Notes: a model not told the origin generated them from the letters alone. A stretch of 64,000 nucleotides of DNA from Porticoccaceae bacterium (GCA_021773435.1 JAJFKC010000030.1:1-64000), one strand, 5' to 3'. Counted from the first letter of the stretch, positions 44,817 to 54,574 are shown. Numbers and translations: made by a program.

Positions 44817-44910
44817 TATGTAATCTCCTGATTGTACGATCCCAGCAAGATCGCGAACCTATTTTTATTTAAAAAGCTGCGATTTCCCTACGTACCCCGT
44901 TACTTGATTC

Positions 44911-45669
44911 CTAGGCCGCCACCGCTCCACCATCCACAGTCATAGTGTGTCCAGTAACAAAGGATGCCTGATCTGAACATAGCCATGCCACGGTGTCGCC
45001 AATTTCCCGTGGTTCACCAAAACGACCAATGGGTTCAAAGGCCATCATGGCCTCACGCATGGCTGGATTTCCCGCCAGCTGGGCGTTTAACAGTGGCGTT
45101 TCGATCATGCCAGGGCAGACTGAATTAACGCGGATATTCTTGGTGGCATATTCCAGTGCCGCAGATTTAGTCAGGCCGTTGACACCGTGTTTCATGGCGC
45201 AATAGGCAGAGACCTGCTTTGAGCCGACCAATCCAGCGATGGATGCCGTGCTAACAATGGCACCACCACCCTGCTTTAGCATTTGTAAGATTTCATACTT
45301 CATACACAGGAAAACACCTTTCAAATTAACCTTATAATTCAGGTCAAAATTTTCTTCGGTAGAATCCGCAAGACGAGCAAACTCCCCAGCTAAACCCGCA
45401 TTATTAAACGCACAATCCAGTTGACCAAAAGATTCCACTGCTTTGGCGATCATGGCTTCGACTTCTGCTGCTTTAGAAACATCACAGTTTTGATAAACCG
45501 CCTCACCACCAGCCTGCTTTATCAACTCAACCGTTTCAGCACCGCCCTTGTCGTCGATATCCGAAACCAGCACCTTTGCGCCCTGCTGGCAAAAAGATAA
45601 CGCTGCGGCCCGACCTATTCCTGATCCTGCCCCGGTAACCAACCCTACTTTCCCTTCTAAATAACCCAT
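44911..45669 (-). CDS. SDR-family oxidoreductase
   Basis: The 252-residue classical SDR has [27 protein letters not shown] and the catalytic YCAMK, ending TGHTMTVDGGAVAA. ATG 45669 is chosen because AGGAG lies 8 bp upstream; a GTG three codons earlier is weaker. It is very similar to the next gene upstream (45762-46526), so the two are tandem paralogues. It lies between two CoA-transferase genes and probably oxidises a hydroxyacyl-CoA or a ring hydroxyl. Confidence 0.85.
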   Translation of the reverse strand: MGYLEGKVGLVTGAGSGIGRAAALSFCQQGAKVLVSDIDDKGGAETVELIKQAGGEAVYQNCDVSKAAEVEAMIAKAVESFGQLDCAFNNAGLAGEFARLADSTEENFDLNYKVNLKGVFLCMKYEILQMLKQGGGAIVSTASIAGLVGSKQVSAYCAMKHGVNGLTKSAALEYATKNIRVNSVCPGMIETPLLNAQLAGNPAMREAMMAFEPIGRFGEPREIGDTVAWLCSDQASFVTGHTMTVDGGAVAA

Positions 45670-45761
45670 TATGAACACTCCTAAATTGTGTATTGATCAT
45701 TAATAAAACTAACTTCTCTAATATTTGTACGGCGTTTATGAAAACCGAATGTGCAGTTCCA

Positions 45762-46526
45762 TCATGCGGCAACAATACCGCCATCCACAGGCATAGCATG
45801 ACCGGTAACGAAAGAGGCCTGGCCTGAACACAACCACGCCGCTGCCCTGCCAATCTCTTCTGGTTCACCAAATCGGCCCACTGGTTCTGTCGCCATCATT
45901 GCCGCTGCCATTGCAGGTTTTTCCTCGATCAGGCGCTCCATCATCGGTGTCTTGATGGCACCGGGGCAGACCGCATTAACGCGAATTTTCTTGGTAGCAT
46001 ATTCCAACGCTGCAGATTTAGTCAGGCCCACGACACCGTGCTTGGCGGCCACATAGGCGCTTAAGTTTTTACCACCCACCAAACCGGCAATGGAGGCGGT
46101 GTTCACAATTGATCCGCCATCCTCCTGCTTCAGCATTTGCTGAATTTCATACTTCATACACAGGAAAACGCCCTTTAGATTAACGTTGTAATTAAAGTCG
46201 AAGTTCTCTTCCGAGCAAATATGAACTGGCGCCCATTCGCCTTCAACACCGGCATTGTTAAAAGCACAATCGATGCGTCCGTGTGCTGCAACCACGCCTG
46301 AAATCAGCGCTTCTACTTCCGAAGCTTTCGAGACATCGCATTTAGCAAACGATGCGGCACCGCCACTTTGTTTGATTAAATCTGCTGTCTGTTCGCCGCC
46401 CGTAATATCAATATCGGAAACAACAACCGTTGCTCCTTCCTCGGCAAAGCACAGCGCAGACGCTCGGCCAATACCTGAGCCAGCGCCAGTTATCACTGCT
46501 ATTTTTCCTTCTAATAAGCCACTCAT
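45762..46526 (-). CDS. SDR-family oxidoreductase (tandem paralogue)
   Basis: The 254-residue classical SDR has [29 protein letters not shown] and the catalytic YVAAKHG, ending [20 protein letters not shown] precedes ATG 46526. It shares long identical blocks with the 44911-45669 gene (for example [20 protein letters not shown] against [20 protein letters not shown]), showing recent duplication. The two may act on stereo-isomers or successive hydroxyls. It is downstream of a CoA-transferase pseudogene. Confidence 0.85.
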   Translation of the reverse strand: MSGLLEGKIAVITGAGSGIGRASALCFAEEGATVVVSDIDITGGEQTADLIKQSGGAASFAKCDVSKASEVEALISGVVAAHGRIDCAFNNAGVEGEWAPVHICSEENFDFNYNVNLKGVFLCMKYEIQQMLKQEDGGSIVNTASIAGLVGGKNLSAYVAAKHGVVGLTKSAALEYATKKIRVNAVCPGAIKTPMMERLIEEKPAMAAAMMATEPVGRFGEPEEIGRAAAWLCSGQASFVTGHAMPVDGGIVAA

Positions 46527-46557
46527 TATCTACCCTCTTTTAGTTTTGATTTAAATA

Positions 46558-47249
46558 TCATTTTCCATCGGTTTTAATTACATCAACATCGTACAGATTA
46601 TCAATCTCTGCACTTGAATAGCCCAGATAGCTGGATAATATATCCCGATTGCTTTCCCCTAGGGCAACTGCCTCAAGGGGGCGTTGACCAGGAAAGTCTG
46701 AAAATCGCAGAGGCATAACGGGGATTTGAAACTCCCCATCACTGAGTCGTTAATAGTTCTTACCGTGCGCCGATCAATAAGATGCAGATGATCCATAGTC
46801 TCCTGCATGCTTAATCTCCGCTCGACTAGCACGCCGGTATCTTCCAGGATTTTGATGGCGGCTCGGTCTGGCCAAAGGCTGTAATCGAGCCCATAACAAT
46901 TCGCGGATTGATCTTATGGATTTCCTCCGACCCAAGCCCCATACGGGCCATAGCATCGACGGAAAAACTCTCAGTTACCACGTCAACTTCGCCCAATAAT
47001 TCTTTGATTACTTTTATACCTTCCGGTTTTTACATCGATGCACAGGCTCTTTTTGCCACGATTTTGTTGCACGTAGTAAGCGCTACGGCCATCCTTTAAA
47101 AACGCTATTTGCCGCACTGCATCGCCAATGGGATAGGACTCCACCTTAATAACTTCGGCACACGTTTCCGCCATGATCCGCGTCGTGGTAGGTCCAGCAA
47201 GAAAATGCGTGAAATCCAGCGCTTTGTAACCACTGCGAACGAGTTTCAT
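46558..47249 (-). pseudogene. Class III CoA transferase, deleted and frameshifted
   Basis: The N-terminal part reads normally from 47249 (GYKALDFTHFLAGPTTTRIM; NRGKKSLCIDVKT), then shifts frame near 47030 and continues as KINPRIVMGSITAFGQTEPP. It then jumps directly to C-terminal sequence (VERRLSMQETMDHLHLIDRR; after another shift, VMPLRFSDFPGQRP and LGYSSAEIDN). About 190 central residues, including the catalytic Asp region, are missing. It is a relic related to the 43605 and 50556 enzymes. Confidence 0.8.
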
Positions 47250-47315
47250 TTTATCGCCCCCATGCGAGTGCTAGTTTTTTTGGCGTCGACAATTATGAGT
47301 GCACCATATTACAGA

Positions 47316-47346
47316 TAATGTAGTACAGGTAGTAATGTAGTATAGG
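47316..47346. repeat. Near-identical 14-bp direct repeats in a divergent intergenic region
   Basis: TAATGTAGTACAGG (47316-47329) and TAATGTAGTATAGG (47333-47346) differ at one base and repeat every 17 bp. They lie between the CoA-transferase relic and the rightward SDR gene at 47557. An operator is possible. The rest of 47250-47556 shows no gene; a strong AAGGAGG ribosome site ends it. Confidence 0.45.
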
Positions 47347-47556
47347 TCACGAGCTAATGAGAATACTGTTCAGTCAACCGATACTGGTTTCTCGACCGGC
47401 GCTAGCATTTGTATAGGAAGCGGCTATGACATCTTCTATACTCAAGGGGCATTGCGTTGCTTCAAAAAGCTTAGCCGCTCAGTGAATCAAGGTTGAGTCG
47501 AGCTTTTAGCGATCAACTGACGAAAGCTGGGAGAGGAATATAAGGAGGAGATCAAC

Positions 47557-48309
47557 ATGGGTCGTGTGGACGGAAAAGTAGCACTGGTCACCGGTGGTGG
47601 CATGGGCATGGGTGAATCCCATTGCCTGTTATTGGCGCAGGAAGGAGCCAGCGTGGTGGTCACAGATATCGATGCCGTCGCTGGCGAAGCGACAGCGCAG
47701 CAGATTCGCGATCAGGGTGGTGAGGCGATCTTTATTGCCCATGACGTCGCCCACGAAGATCAATGGCAAAGCGTTATCGATCAGGCGGTGGAGCGCTACG
47801 AAAAAATCGATATTTTAATTAACAACGCCGGTATCGTAATTTTTGGCGCCAATGATGAAGCCACGCTTGAGGACTGGGATAAAACTATGGCGGTCAATTC
47901 CACCGGTGTATTCCTGGGTTGCAAGTTAATTGTTCCAGCCATGGAAAAAGCCGGCGGCGGCTCCATCGTCAATATCTCCTCAATTTACGGCATCATCGGT
48001 GCACCCAACTCCGCAGCTTACCAGGCATCAAAAGGCGCGGTTCGCATGCTGACCAAATCCTGTGCAGTCGATTATGCTGAATTTGGCATACGGGTTAATT
48101 CGATTCATCCCGGTGTTATTCGCACGCCTATCTTGGACGATCTGGCCGATGACGAAGCGGTCATCAAAGAGCTGCTGTGTACGACGATCCTGGACCGCAT
48201 GGCCGAGCCTATAGAAGTCTCCTACGCGGTATTGCTACTCGCATCCGACGAATCGTCCTACATGACGGGGTCAGAACTGGTCGTCGATGGTGGCTACACC
48301 GCTCGCTAG
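47557..48309 (+). CDS. SDR-family oxidoreductase, 3alpha/20beta-hydroxysteroid dehydrogenase-like
   Basis: The 250-residue SDR has VTGGGMGMGESH, INNAGIVIFG, NISSIYGIIG and catalytic YQASK, ending TGSELVVDGGYTAR. The 'GGxxGxG' followed by 'xSHxxLxAxEGA' start is typical of the 3alpha/20beta-hydroxysteroid dehydrogenase-like group. AAGGAGG precedes the ATG. It is the first of two tandem paralogues followed by a racemase-like CoA transferase, so it may form an operon for breakdown of a steroid- or terpenoid-like acid. The substrate is inferred only from context. Confidence 0.86.
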   Translation: MGRVDGKVALVTGGGMGMGESHCLLLAQEGASVVVTDIDAVAGEATAQQIRDQGGEAIFIAHDVAHEDQWQSVIDQAVERYEKIDILINNAGIVIFGANDEATLEDWDKTMAVNSTGVFLGCKLIVPAMEKAGGGSIVNISSIYGIIGAPNSAAYQASKGAVRMLTKSCAVDYAEFGIRVNSIHPGVIRTPILDDLADDEAVIKELLCTTILDRMAEPIEVSYAVLLLASDESSYMTGSELVVDGGYTAR

Positions 48310-48364
48310 CAGGTAACTCAATAAGTACGTAACCAATATTCGGCATTCTTGAGGGAGAAATGAC

Positions 48365-49117
48365 ATGGGTCGATTAGCAGGAAAAATAGCCGTTATCACC
48401 GGCGGTGGCGATGGCATGGGAGCATCCCACTGCAAACTATTTTCTCAGGAAGGTGCAAAACTGGTGGTAACGGATCGTCGGGAAGAACCGGGGCAGCGGG
48501 TTGTCGATGAAATTGTCGCGGGTGGCGGCGAAGCAGTTTTTGTCGGTCAGGACGTTGCCAATGAAGACGACTGGAAAAAGGTTGCGGCAGCGACCATAGA
48601 GCATTACGGCAAGACCGACATATTAATCAACAATGCTGCTATTGCTTCGTTCAAAAGTGCCAAAGATGCGACGCTAGAGGAGTGGAATTTAATTATGGAT
48701 GTCTGCGCCAAAAGTATATTCCTGGGCTGCAAGCATATGCTGCCGGCGATGCAGGCGGCCGGAGGCGGCTCCATCGTCAATATCTCATCGATTTCTGGCA
48801 TTGCGGGCATGGAAAAGCAGGCTGCGTACCAGGCCGGTAAAGGTGCCGTGCGCCTGCTAAGCAAATCTATTGCTGTTGATTATGCTAAATATAATATCCG
48901 CTGCAACAGTGTTCATCCAGGTGCAGTACGCACCCGAGGCACCAGCCGAGTGATGCAAAACCCCGGGTTTATCGATGCAATCCTCACTAACACTGTGCTT
49001 GGTCGGGTGGCGGAACCTATCGAGCTATCCTATCCGGTATTGTTCCTCGCCTCAGACGAATCGTCCTTTGTGACCGGCGCAGAGGTGGTGGTCGATGGCG
49101 GCTATACCGCCAAATAA
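48365..49117 (+). CDS. SDR-family oxidoreductase (tandem paralogue of 47557)
   Basis: The 250-residue SDR matches its neighbour throughout: ITGGGDGMGASH, INNAAIASFK (NNAG variant with Ala), NISSISGIAG and catalytic YQAGK, ending TGAEVVVDGGYTAK. The NNAG motif reads NNAA, a small change tolerated in some members. GAGGGAG precedes the ATG, 55 bp after the previous stop. The two probably catalyse related oxidations at different positions or with opposite stereochemistry. Confidence 0.86.
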   Translation: MGRLAGKIAVITGGGDGMGASHCKLFSQEGAKLVVTDRREEPGQRVVDEIVAGGGEAVFVGQDVANEDDWKKVAAATIEHYGKTDILINNAAIASFKSAKDATLEEWNLIMDVCAKSIFLGCKHMLPAMQAAGGGSIVNISSISGIAGMEKQAAYQAGKGAVRLLSKSIAVDYAKYNIRCNSVHPGAVRTRGTSRVMQNPGFIDAILTNTVLGRVAEPIELSYPVLFLASDESSFVTGAEVVVDGGYTAK

Positions 49118-49169
49118 CAAACCTGTCCGTCATGGCAGCAACAAACAAGCTATAGCAAATAATCACTCG

Positions 49170-49222
49170 CCACTAATCATTAGCCATTAATCGATAACCA
49201 TTAATCAAAAACCATTAATCAA
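49170..49222 (+). repeat. Four 14-bp tandem repeats upstream of the racemase-like gene
   Basis: CCATTAATC (first copy CCACTAATC) recurs at 49170, 49184, 49198 and 49212, a strict 14-bp period, ending 20 bp before ATG 49243. It lies in the probable leader or promoter and could vary in copy number. Confidence 0.7.
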
Positions 49223-49242
49223 TAACAAAGGGAGACAAATTT

Positions 49243-50421
49243 ATGGGTCCATTAAAAGGTGTAAAGATAATCGAGATAGCGGGCATTGGTCCGGTTCCCC
49301 ACGCTGGCATGATGCTCGCCGATATGGGTGCGGAAGTTATTCGGGTAGACCGTGCGGTCGGCATGGCCGGTAGTTTAGCCATGGACCGCCCCTTTGATAT
49401 TCTGGGCCGCGGCCGCAGATCGGTAAGGGTGAATCTGAAAGACCCGGAAGGTATTGAGGTGGTCTACCGACTGATGGAAAGCGCTGATGCGGTGCTGGAG
49501 GGCTTTCGACCGGGCGTTATGGAGCGGTTGGGCCTGGGACCTGATGAAGTGCTGGCCCGCTGCCCACAAATCGTCTATGCCCGCATGACCGGCTGGGGCC
49601 AGGAGGGCCCGATTGCCAATACAGTGGGCCACGATATCAATTACATCGCCCTGGGCGGAGTGCTCGGTGCCATCGGCCCGAATGGTGGAAAACCAACCAT
49701 CCCCCTCAACCTGGTCGGTGATTTCGGTGGCGGCGGTATGCTGCTGTGGGGTGGAGTGATGGGCGGTATTATTGAATCGATGAAATCCGGCAAGGGCCAG
49801 GTCGTCGATGTCGCCATGCTCGATGGCGCGGCTATTTTAATGGCAGCCAACTACGGTATGCACGCCCAGGGTTTATGGAGCGAAGGCCGGGGTACAAATT
49901 TTATCGATGGTGGCTCGCATTTCTATCAGACCTACGAATGTTCCGATGGTGAATATATTTCGGTAGGTGCCTTCGAGCCGCAGTTTTATGCCGACCTTAT
50001 GAAGCGTGGCGGGTTCGATGCCGAGGATCCCCTGTTCAAGCAACAATTCAACAAAGAGAATTGGCCGAAATGTCAGGAGATCGTCGCTGCTAAATTTATC
50101 ACTAAAACCCGCGACGAATGGACTGCGCTGCTGGAGCAGAGCGATATTTGTTTTGCTCCGGTACTGTCAATGGATGAAGCGCCAAAACATCCCCACAATG
50201 TTGCCCGCAAGGTATTTGCCGAGCGAGATGGCTGGATGCAGCCTTCTCCCGCACCGCGATTCAGCCGCACCGTCGAAGAAGTCCAATGCCCTACTCCAGT
50301 GTCGGGTATTGATACCCGCAAAGTGCTTGAAGAACACGGCTTTGATCCGGCCGAAATTGACGCCCTGATAGCTAAAAATTCAGTGGCAGGATCGGTTGAA
50401 GACGATAGCGCTGCAGCCTGA
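49243..50421 (+). CDS. Alpha-methylacyl-CoA racemase-like class III CoA transferase
   Basis: The 392-residue protein starts MGPLKGVKIIEIAGIGPVPH and continues GMMLADMGAEVIRVDR, the racemase-type N-terminus. GHDINYIALGGVLGAIG carries the His and LVGDFGGGGMLL the Asp of the His/Asp pair used for alpha-proton exchange in alpha-methylacyl-CoA racemases. It would interconvert 2R- and 2S-methylacyl-CoA so that beta-oxidation of branched chains, such as steroid or isoprenoid side chains, can proceed. GGGAG precedes the ATG. It follows two SDR genes on the same strand. Confidence 0.84.
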   Translation: MGPLKGVKIIEIAGIGPVPHAGMMLADMGAEVIRVDRAVGMAGSLAMDRPFDILGRGRRSVRVNLKDPEGIEVVYRLMESADAVLEGFRPGVMERLGLGPDEVLARCPQIVYARMTGWGQEGPIANTVGHDINYIALGGVLGAIGPNGGKPTIPLNLVGDFGGGGMLLWGGVMGGIIESMKSGKGQVVDVAMLDGAAILMAANYGMHAQGLWSEGRGTNFIDGGSHFYQTYECSDGEYISVGAFEPQFYADLMKRGGFDAEDPLFKQQFNKENWPKCQEIVAAKFITKTRDEWTALLEQSDICFAPVLSMDEAPKHPHNVARKVFAERDGWMQPSPAPRFSRTVEEVQCPTPVSGIDTRKVLEEHGFDPAEIDALIAKNSVAGSVEDDSAAA

Positions 50422-50555
50422 TCAACGGCGCTACCGTTTTCCAGAGCGGTTTTCTGCCAGAGCTATCGTCTGCACAATCAGTAGCAATAAAATTTTAGTT
50501 TTGGCGAAACTGTATGACTTGAGCGTTATTGGAGAATTACTGGAGACCAGGAATT

Positions 50556-51776
50556 TTAGGCCGCCGCCTCCGGCGCTGACACCAGTACGCCGGTAGATTC
50601 CAACTCATCTACCCTGGCGTTGGCATAGCCAAGATCACCAGTCAGTATTTCGCGGTTATGTTCGCCAAGATGGGCTGTCTTTAGATCCTGATTGTGGTTC
50701 GTGTCTGAAAATCGCAGCGGCATACCCGGAATTTGCACATCACCGTAAACGTCATCGCTTATCGTGCGAATCGTACCCCGTTCGATAAGATGAGGATGGG
50801 CCATTGCCTCAGGCACTGAAAGCACCGGTGCGGCGGCGACTCGGGCCTCCAGGAACTGCTCGATGATATGTTCATCGCTATCCTGTTCCTGCATCCAGGC
50901 TTCGATAATCGTCACTAACTCTGGTCCATTAGCCGCGCGAGTCACCAAGGTATCAAAGCGCGGATCTTCCGCCAATTCTGGCATACCCATCAACTCGCAG
51001 AGTATTGGCCATTGGGCTGGAAGTGCAATCACATAGATGTAACGTTCTTTGGATTTGAAGACACCACACGGCGCCAGAGCATAGTGATGAGGTCCGTTGC
51101 GCTTAGGCGAAATCTGGCCGCCACTGCCGCTATAAACCTGCACATTCAGTTCATGCATATGAAAATAACAATCGAGCAGCGACACATCGATATAGCGCCC
51201 CTTGCCGGTTTTCGTACGATTCAATAGCGCAGTGCTAATTGCTGCCAGCGCGTGAACCCCGGTCATACCATCACCCAGGGCCATCAGCGGCCAAAGCGGT
51301 GAGCCATCGGCTTCACCAATCACGTCGAGAACACCGGCGTAGGAACCAGCAATATAATCATAGCCTGGCAAATCGGACAGCGGCCCAGATTGACCAAAGG
51401 CTGAAATCGAACACATGATTATCTGAGGATTTATTTTCTTTACTTCTTCCCAGCCGAAGCCCATCCGCCCGATTACCCCGGAGGCATAATTTTCTATCAT
51501 TACGTCGCTTTCCGCGATCAGGGTCTTGAGTATCTCGATACTTTCTGGGGCCTTGCGATCCACACAAAGGCTTCGCTTGCCCCGGTTCTGCTGTATAAAA
51601 CAACCACTACGACCATTGACGACAAAGGGTAACAACCGACTGGGGTCGCCGCCGGGGGCAAGCTCCACCTTAATCACATCCGCACCCATTTCAGCCATCA
51701 TGGCGGTTGCGCGCGGCCCAGCAATGATCTGTGAAAAATCGATCACTTTGAATCCCGAGTACATATGATCTTCCAT
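50556..51776 (-). CDS. Class III (CaiB/BaiF) CoA transferase
   Basis: The 406-residue protein starts YSGFKVIDFSQIIAGPRATA, with NRGKRSLCVDRKAPES, GYDYIAGSYAGVLDVIGEAD and the catalytic Asp in ALGDGMTGVHA. It is closely related to the 43605 enzyme and to the 46558 relic. Two starts are possible (51776 or the ATG four codons on), both with fair ribosome sites. It is convergent with the racemase-like gene. It probably activates a carboxylic acid of the same pathway. Confidence 0.84.
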   Translation of the reverse strand: MEDHMYSGFKVIDFSQIIAGPRATAMMAEMGADVIKVELAPGGDPSRLLPFVVNGRSGCFIQQNRGKRSLCVDRKAPESIEILKTLIAESDVMIENYASGVIGRMGFGWEEVKKINPQIIMCSISAFGQSGPLSDLPGYDYIAGSYAGVLDVIGEADGSPLWPLMALGDGMTGVHALAAISTALLNRTKTGKGRYIDVSLLDCYFHMHELNVQVYSGSGGQISPKRNGPHHYALAPCGVFKSKERYIYVIALPAQWPILCELMGMPELAEDPRFDTLVTRAANGPELVTIIEAWMQEQDSDEHIIEQFLEARVAAAPVLSVPEAMAHPHLIERGTIRTISDDVYGDVQIPGMPLRFSDTNHNQDLKTAHLGEHNREILTGDLGYANARVDELESTGVLVSAPEAAA

Positions 51777-52028
51777 TTTTCAGCCTCTGTTTATTTATTG
51801 TTATTTATATTGAATTGCATAGCCCCAATGGGATTTGCCTTAAAAAGAGCCTTTTAACTCAGTTAGTTTAGACGTGATTTTACTACTTGTTTATTCAATC
51901 AATATTTAGGCGCTACAGCTGTCGAAAATCCGCCAACCTTAATCACACACGTATGCACAATCCCTCTAGTTAACATGCAGGTGCCCATAGAAAGAAAAGC
52001 CTACCCGGTTTTATACCGAAAACAACCG

Positions 52029-52964
52029 TTAGTCTATCCGCCCGCCATTTTCCAGCCACTCTGCACAATCGGGATCGAGCAGTGCCTCAATGCGCTTGCC
52101 ATACTGCTCTAGCTGTGCCGGCGTCATCACATCTTTCCATCGACCATTGGTGCCCTTATTAATAAAAATATCAGAGCCGCCTTCAAAGAAGGTTTTAGCC
52201 ATGGGAATATCATCCGGCGCGCTTTCTTTCATTGAGTTAAACGACGATAGCTCAGTAATTTCTCTATGGCTCTCTGGTGTCATTGCAATGTCTAAAAATT
52301 CAGCGATGCGCTTGATCTCTCCACCTCGATCCTTCAACAGGTCGCTATAATGAACAAACAGGATATTGGGCAAATGGCGGTATGGCCACCAGGTTTGCAC
52401 CGTATGGAGATTAGACCAATAGGGGTAACCATCGCCTTCCCAGTCAAACCAACCGCGGCTCAACCAGTTGTCCAGGAATTTATGGATATCATCTTCGCCA
52501 GCTGGCGGGAATGGATCTCCAACGCGGCCAGGATACGCGGCCAAGATTCCGAGGAATTCTTTTGAATAGTTAAAGTAGTTATTCCACAGTGACATGGCGA
52601 TATCGCGTCCGTCGCGGCTAACGAAAATGTGTTTTAGTTCGGGATGAAATAAAAAGCCATCCATCGCCAGGTGGGTTTTAAGAAAACGTCGATGACTTTG
52701 CGCTTCGAGTAAATCGCTCAGTGCCTGCCGTTCCATAAGACGCATATCCACATAGACCGATAGGTCGTGAAACGGGCCCGGTGACGTTTCACCCTGAAAA
52801 ATAAGCTGCGAAACAATCTGTTGCACCCAGGTGGTACCGGATTTTTGTGTGGTCGCAATAATCACATCATCCGGGCGTGGCTTGAGTACCTGCCAACGGG
52901 TACTGTCAATATGATGGTTTTGATAATCCCGAGTCACTTCGGGTAGTGGAAGAGTATTTGCCAT
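52029..52964 (-). CDS. Sulfotransferase family protein
   Basis: The 311-residue protein has the 5'-phosphosulfate loop in TTQKSGTTWVQQ and the 3'-phosphate site in FVSRDGRDIAMSLWN, plus RFLKTHLAMDG, as in cytosolic aryl/steroid sulfotransferases that use PAPS. The C-terminal FINKGTNGRWKDVMT corresponds to the R-K-G-x-x-G-D-W-K PAPS-binding segment. It would transfer sulfate to a hydroxyl, perhaps for detoxification or export of a sterol- or phenol-like compound. It sits among acyl-CoA catabolism genes, which is unusual for this family. Confidence 0.85.
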   Translation of the reverse strand: MANTLPLPEVTRDYQNHHIDSTRWQVLKPRPDDVIIATTQKSGTTWVQQIVSQLIFQGETSPGPFHDLSVYVDMRLMERQALSDLLEAQSHRRFLKTHLAMDGFLFHPELKHIFVSRDGRDIAMSLWNNYFNYSKEFLGILAAYPGRVGDPFPPAGEDDIHKFLDNWLSRGWFDWEGDGYPYWSNLHTVQTWWPYRHLPNILFVHYSDLLKDRGGEIKRIAEFLDIAMTPESHREITELSSFNSMKESAPDDIPMAKTFFEGGSDIFINKGTNGRWKDVMTPAQLEQYGKRIEALLDPDCAEWLENGGRID

Positions 52965-53187
52965 TTTTTATAAGTCCTTAACTAGGTCATTAGTGTGATT
53001 AAATGCGAATAAATAGGCGTGCTCGCAGTTGAGAGTATCTTGCTCAAGTTTATATTCTTGATGCATCGCCCTGGAAGGTAAACAGCCGTGATGACATTTC
53101 GAAATCGTTTGCAGATATTGTCGTATCGCCTAATATTATGGAGTAGCTGATATAAACACAATAACTCATGCACCCGGGGCATAAGGA

Positions 53188-54399
53188 ATGACTGACTATC
53201 TAAGCGCGATTGCTAAAGTGGCGGCCGATGACAAAGCCAATGACTGGCGCCTGGAAACGCCCGGCATTGAAGGCTGGAGCAGAACCGCCCGGCCGGATGA
53301 TCCTAACAAGTATTTGATGATTTCGGCCGATGGCCACCTAAATGAAGATCGTAATTTTCTGAATGAACGGCTTGATAAAAAATATCAGTCAAGACTGCCC
53401 CAGGTCATTACTGACGAGAAGGGTGAACGATGGGCGGTCAGTGAAGGTGGACGCAGGACAAAAATACGCAAAAATGTTCATCAGGGAATGGACGGGTTAC
53501 GCGGCACAGCCCCTCAGGATCCTGAAGGCCGACTTGCAGCGTTAGCCGCAGATGGTGTTGATGCCGAAGTAACGTTTGCTAATCGTGGTCTGGCCATGTG
53601 GTACACCACCGATGTGGAATTCTCCCTGGCCCAGTGCCGGGCCTATAACGATTATGTTCACGAAATCTATGGGGCGCATTTTGATCGTATAAATGTGATG
53701 GGTGCGCTATCCCCGGCAAATATCGATGCGACGATACAGGACATTAACGATCTCGCGAAAAGAGGGTTTCTTGGCTACACCTTGCCGGTCAAGCCCTACT
53801 TCGGCCCCCATGTCTCTGGGCAGCCCAACTATAATTCTCCAGACTTCGAGCCTTTGTGGGCAGCACTGCAAGATTCCGGCCTGCCGATTACTTTTCATAT
53901 CTCGACAGGCTCAGACCCGCGCCTGGCAACCGGCAATGGGGGAGCAATAATCAACTATGTGGCCCACGCACTGACGCCGGCGGTCGAGCCGGTGGTGGCC
54001 TTATGCGCATCAGGTGTTCTTGAGCGCTTTCCGGGTATTAAGTTTGGGGTTATCGAAGCCGGTATTGGCTGGCTCGCATGGGCGCTGGACGCGATGGATG
54101 AAGCATATAAAAAGCATCACATGTATGTGCGCCCAAAACTTCAGGGGCTCCCAAGCGATTATTTTAAAGCCCACGGGTTTGCCAGCTTTCAGGAAGACCG
54201 GGTCGGTATATTGACCGCAAAAGAGTATGGCTTGCTGGACAATATTATGTGGGCCGATGACTACCCCCATCATGAAGGCTCCTGGCCCTACTCCGCGCAG
54301 GCCATTGAGCGCACAATGAGTGATTTAACGGATGAGGAAAGAGTGAAAGTGCTGGGCGGTAATGCCAAAAGCTTATTCGGCTTCGGCTCGCTTAATTGA
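53188..54399 (+). CDS. Amidohydrolase-2 family metal-dependent hydrolase
   Basis: The 403-residue TIM-barrel protein has strand-1 ISADGHLNED (Asp-x-His form), mid-barrel PITFHISTGSDPR and the late Asp in NIMWADDYPHHEGSWP, all typical of Amidohydro_2. It resembles the pair at 7013-9810 and, like them, would hydrolyse or decarboxylate a cyclic or acidic compound. Its N-terminus (about 40 residues) is longer than the minimal domain. It is 25 bp upstream of a short hydrolase fragment on the same strand. Confidence 0.78.
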   Translation: MTDYLSAIAKVAADDKANDWRLETPGIEGWSRTARPDDPNKYLMISADGHLNEDRNFLNERLDKKYQSRLPQVITDEKGERWAVSEGGRRTKIRKNVHQGMDGLRGTAPQDPEGRLAALAADGVDAEVTFANRGLAMWYTTDVEFSLAQCRAYNDYVHEIYGAHFDRINVMGALSPANIDATIQDINDLAKRGFLGYTLPVKPYFGPHVSGQPNYNSPDFEPLWAALQDSGLPITFHISTGSDPRLATGNGGAIINYVAHALTPAVEPVVALCASGVLERFPGIKFGVIEAGIGWLAWALDAMDEAYKKHHMYVRPKLQGLPSDYFKAHGFASFQEDRVGILTAKEYGLLDNIMWADDYPHHEGSWPYSAQAIERTMSDLTDEERVKVLGGNAKSLFGFGSLN

Positions 54400-54424
54400 T
54401 AGAGAAATAGAGGCTGGAAGGAAT

Positions 54425-54574
54425 ATGGAACTCGACCTCCAGGCACAAGCCATCGTCGACCGTGCCAATAGCAGCGACGCACCATCGATTACGAGTAGCG
54501 CCCCGAAACAAGCCCGCAAAACGATGAGTACGGTGCTGAATATGTATGGCTGGACTGGGCCAGCTATTGTTTAG
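54425..54574 (+). pseudogene. N-terminal fragment of an alpha/beta-hydrolase (acetyl-esterase type)
   Basis: A 49-residue frame with a good AAGGA site reads MELDLQAQAIVDRA, then SAPKQARKTM and a stop after GWTGPAIV. The 'LDPQ-AQ-x-x-D-x-x ... P-x-Q-A-R' pattern is the usual start of hormone-sensitive-lipase-type esterases of about 310 residues. Nothing after the stop continues the family; the opposite strand carries another gene there. It is either the stump of a deleted esterase or a small gene in its own right. Confidence 0.5.

Noticed and set aside
44911-46526. The two adjacent SDR genes as one frameshifted gene
   Set aside because: Each has a complete cofactor and active site, its own ribosome site and its own stop; they are tandem paralogues.
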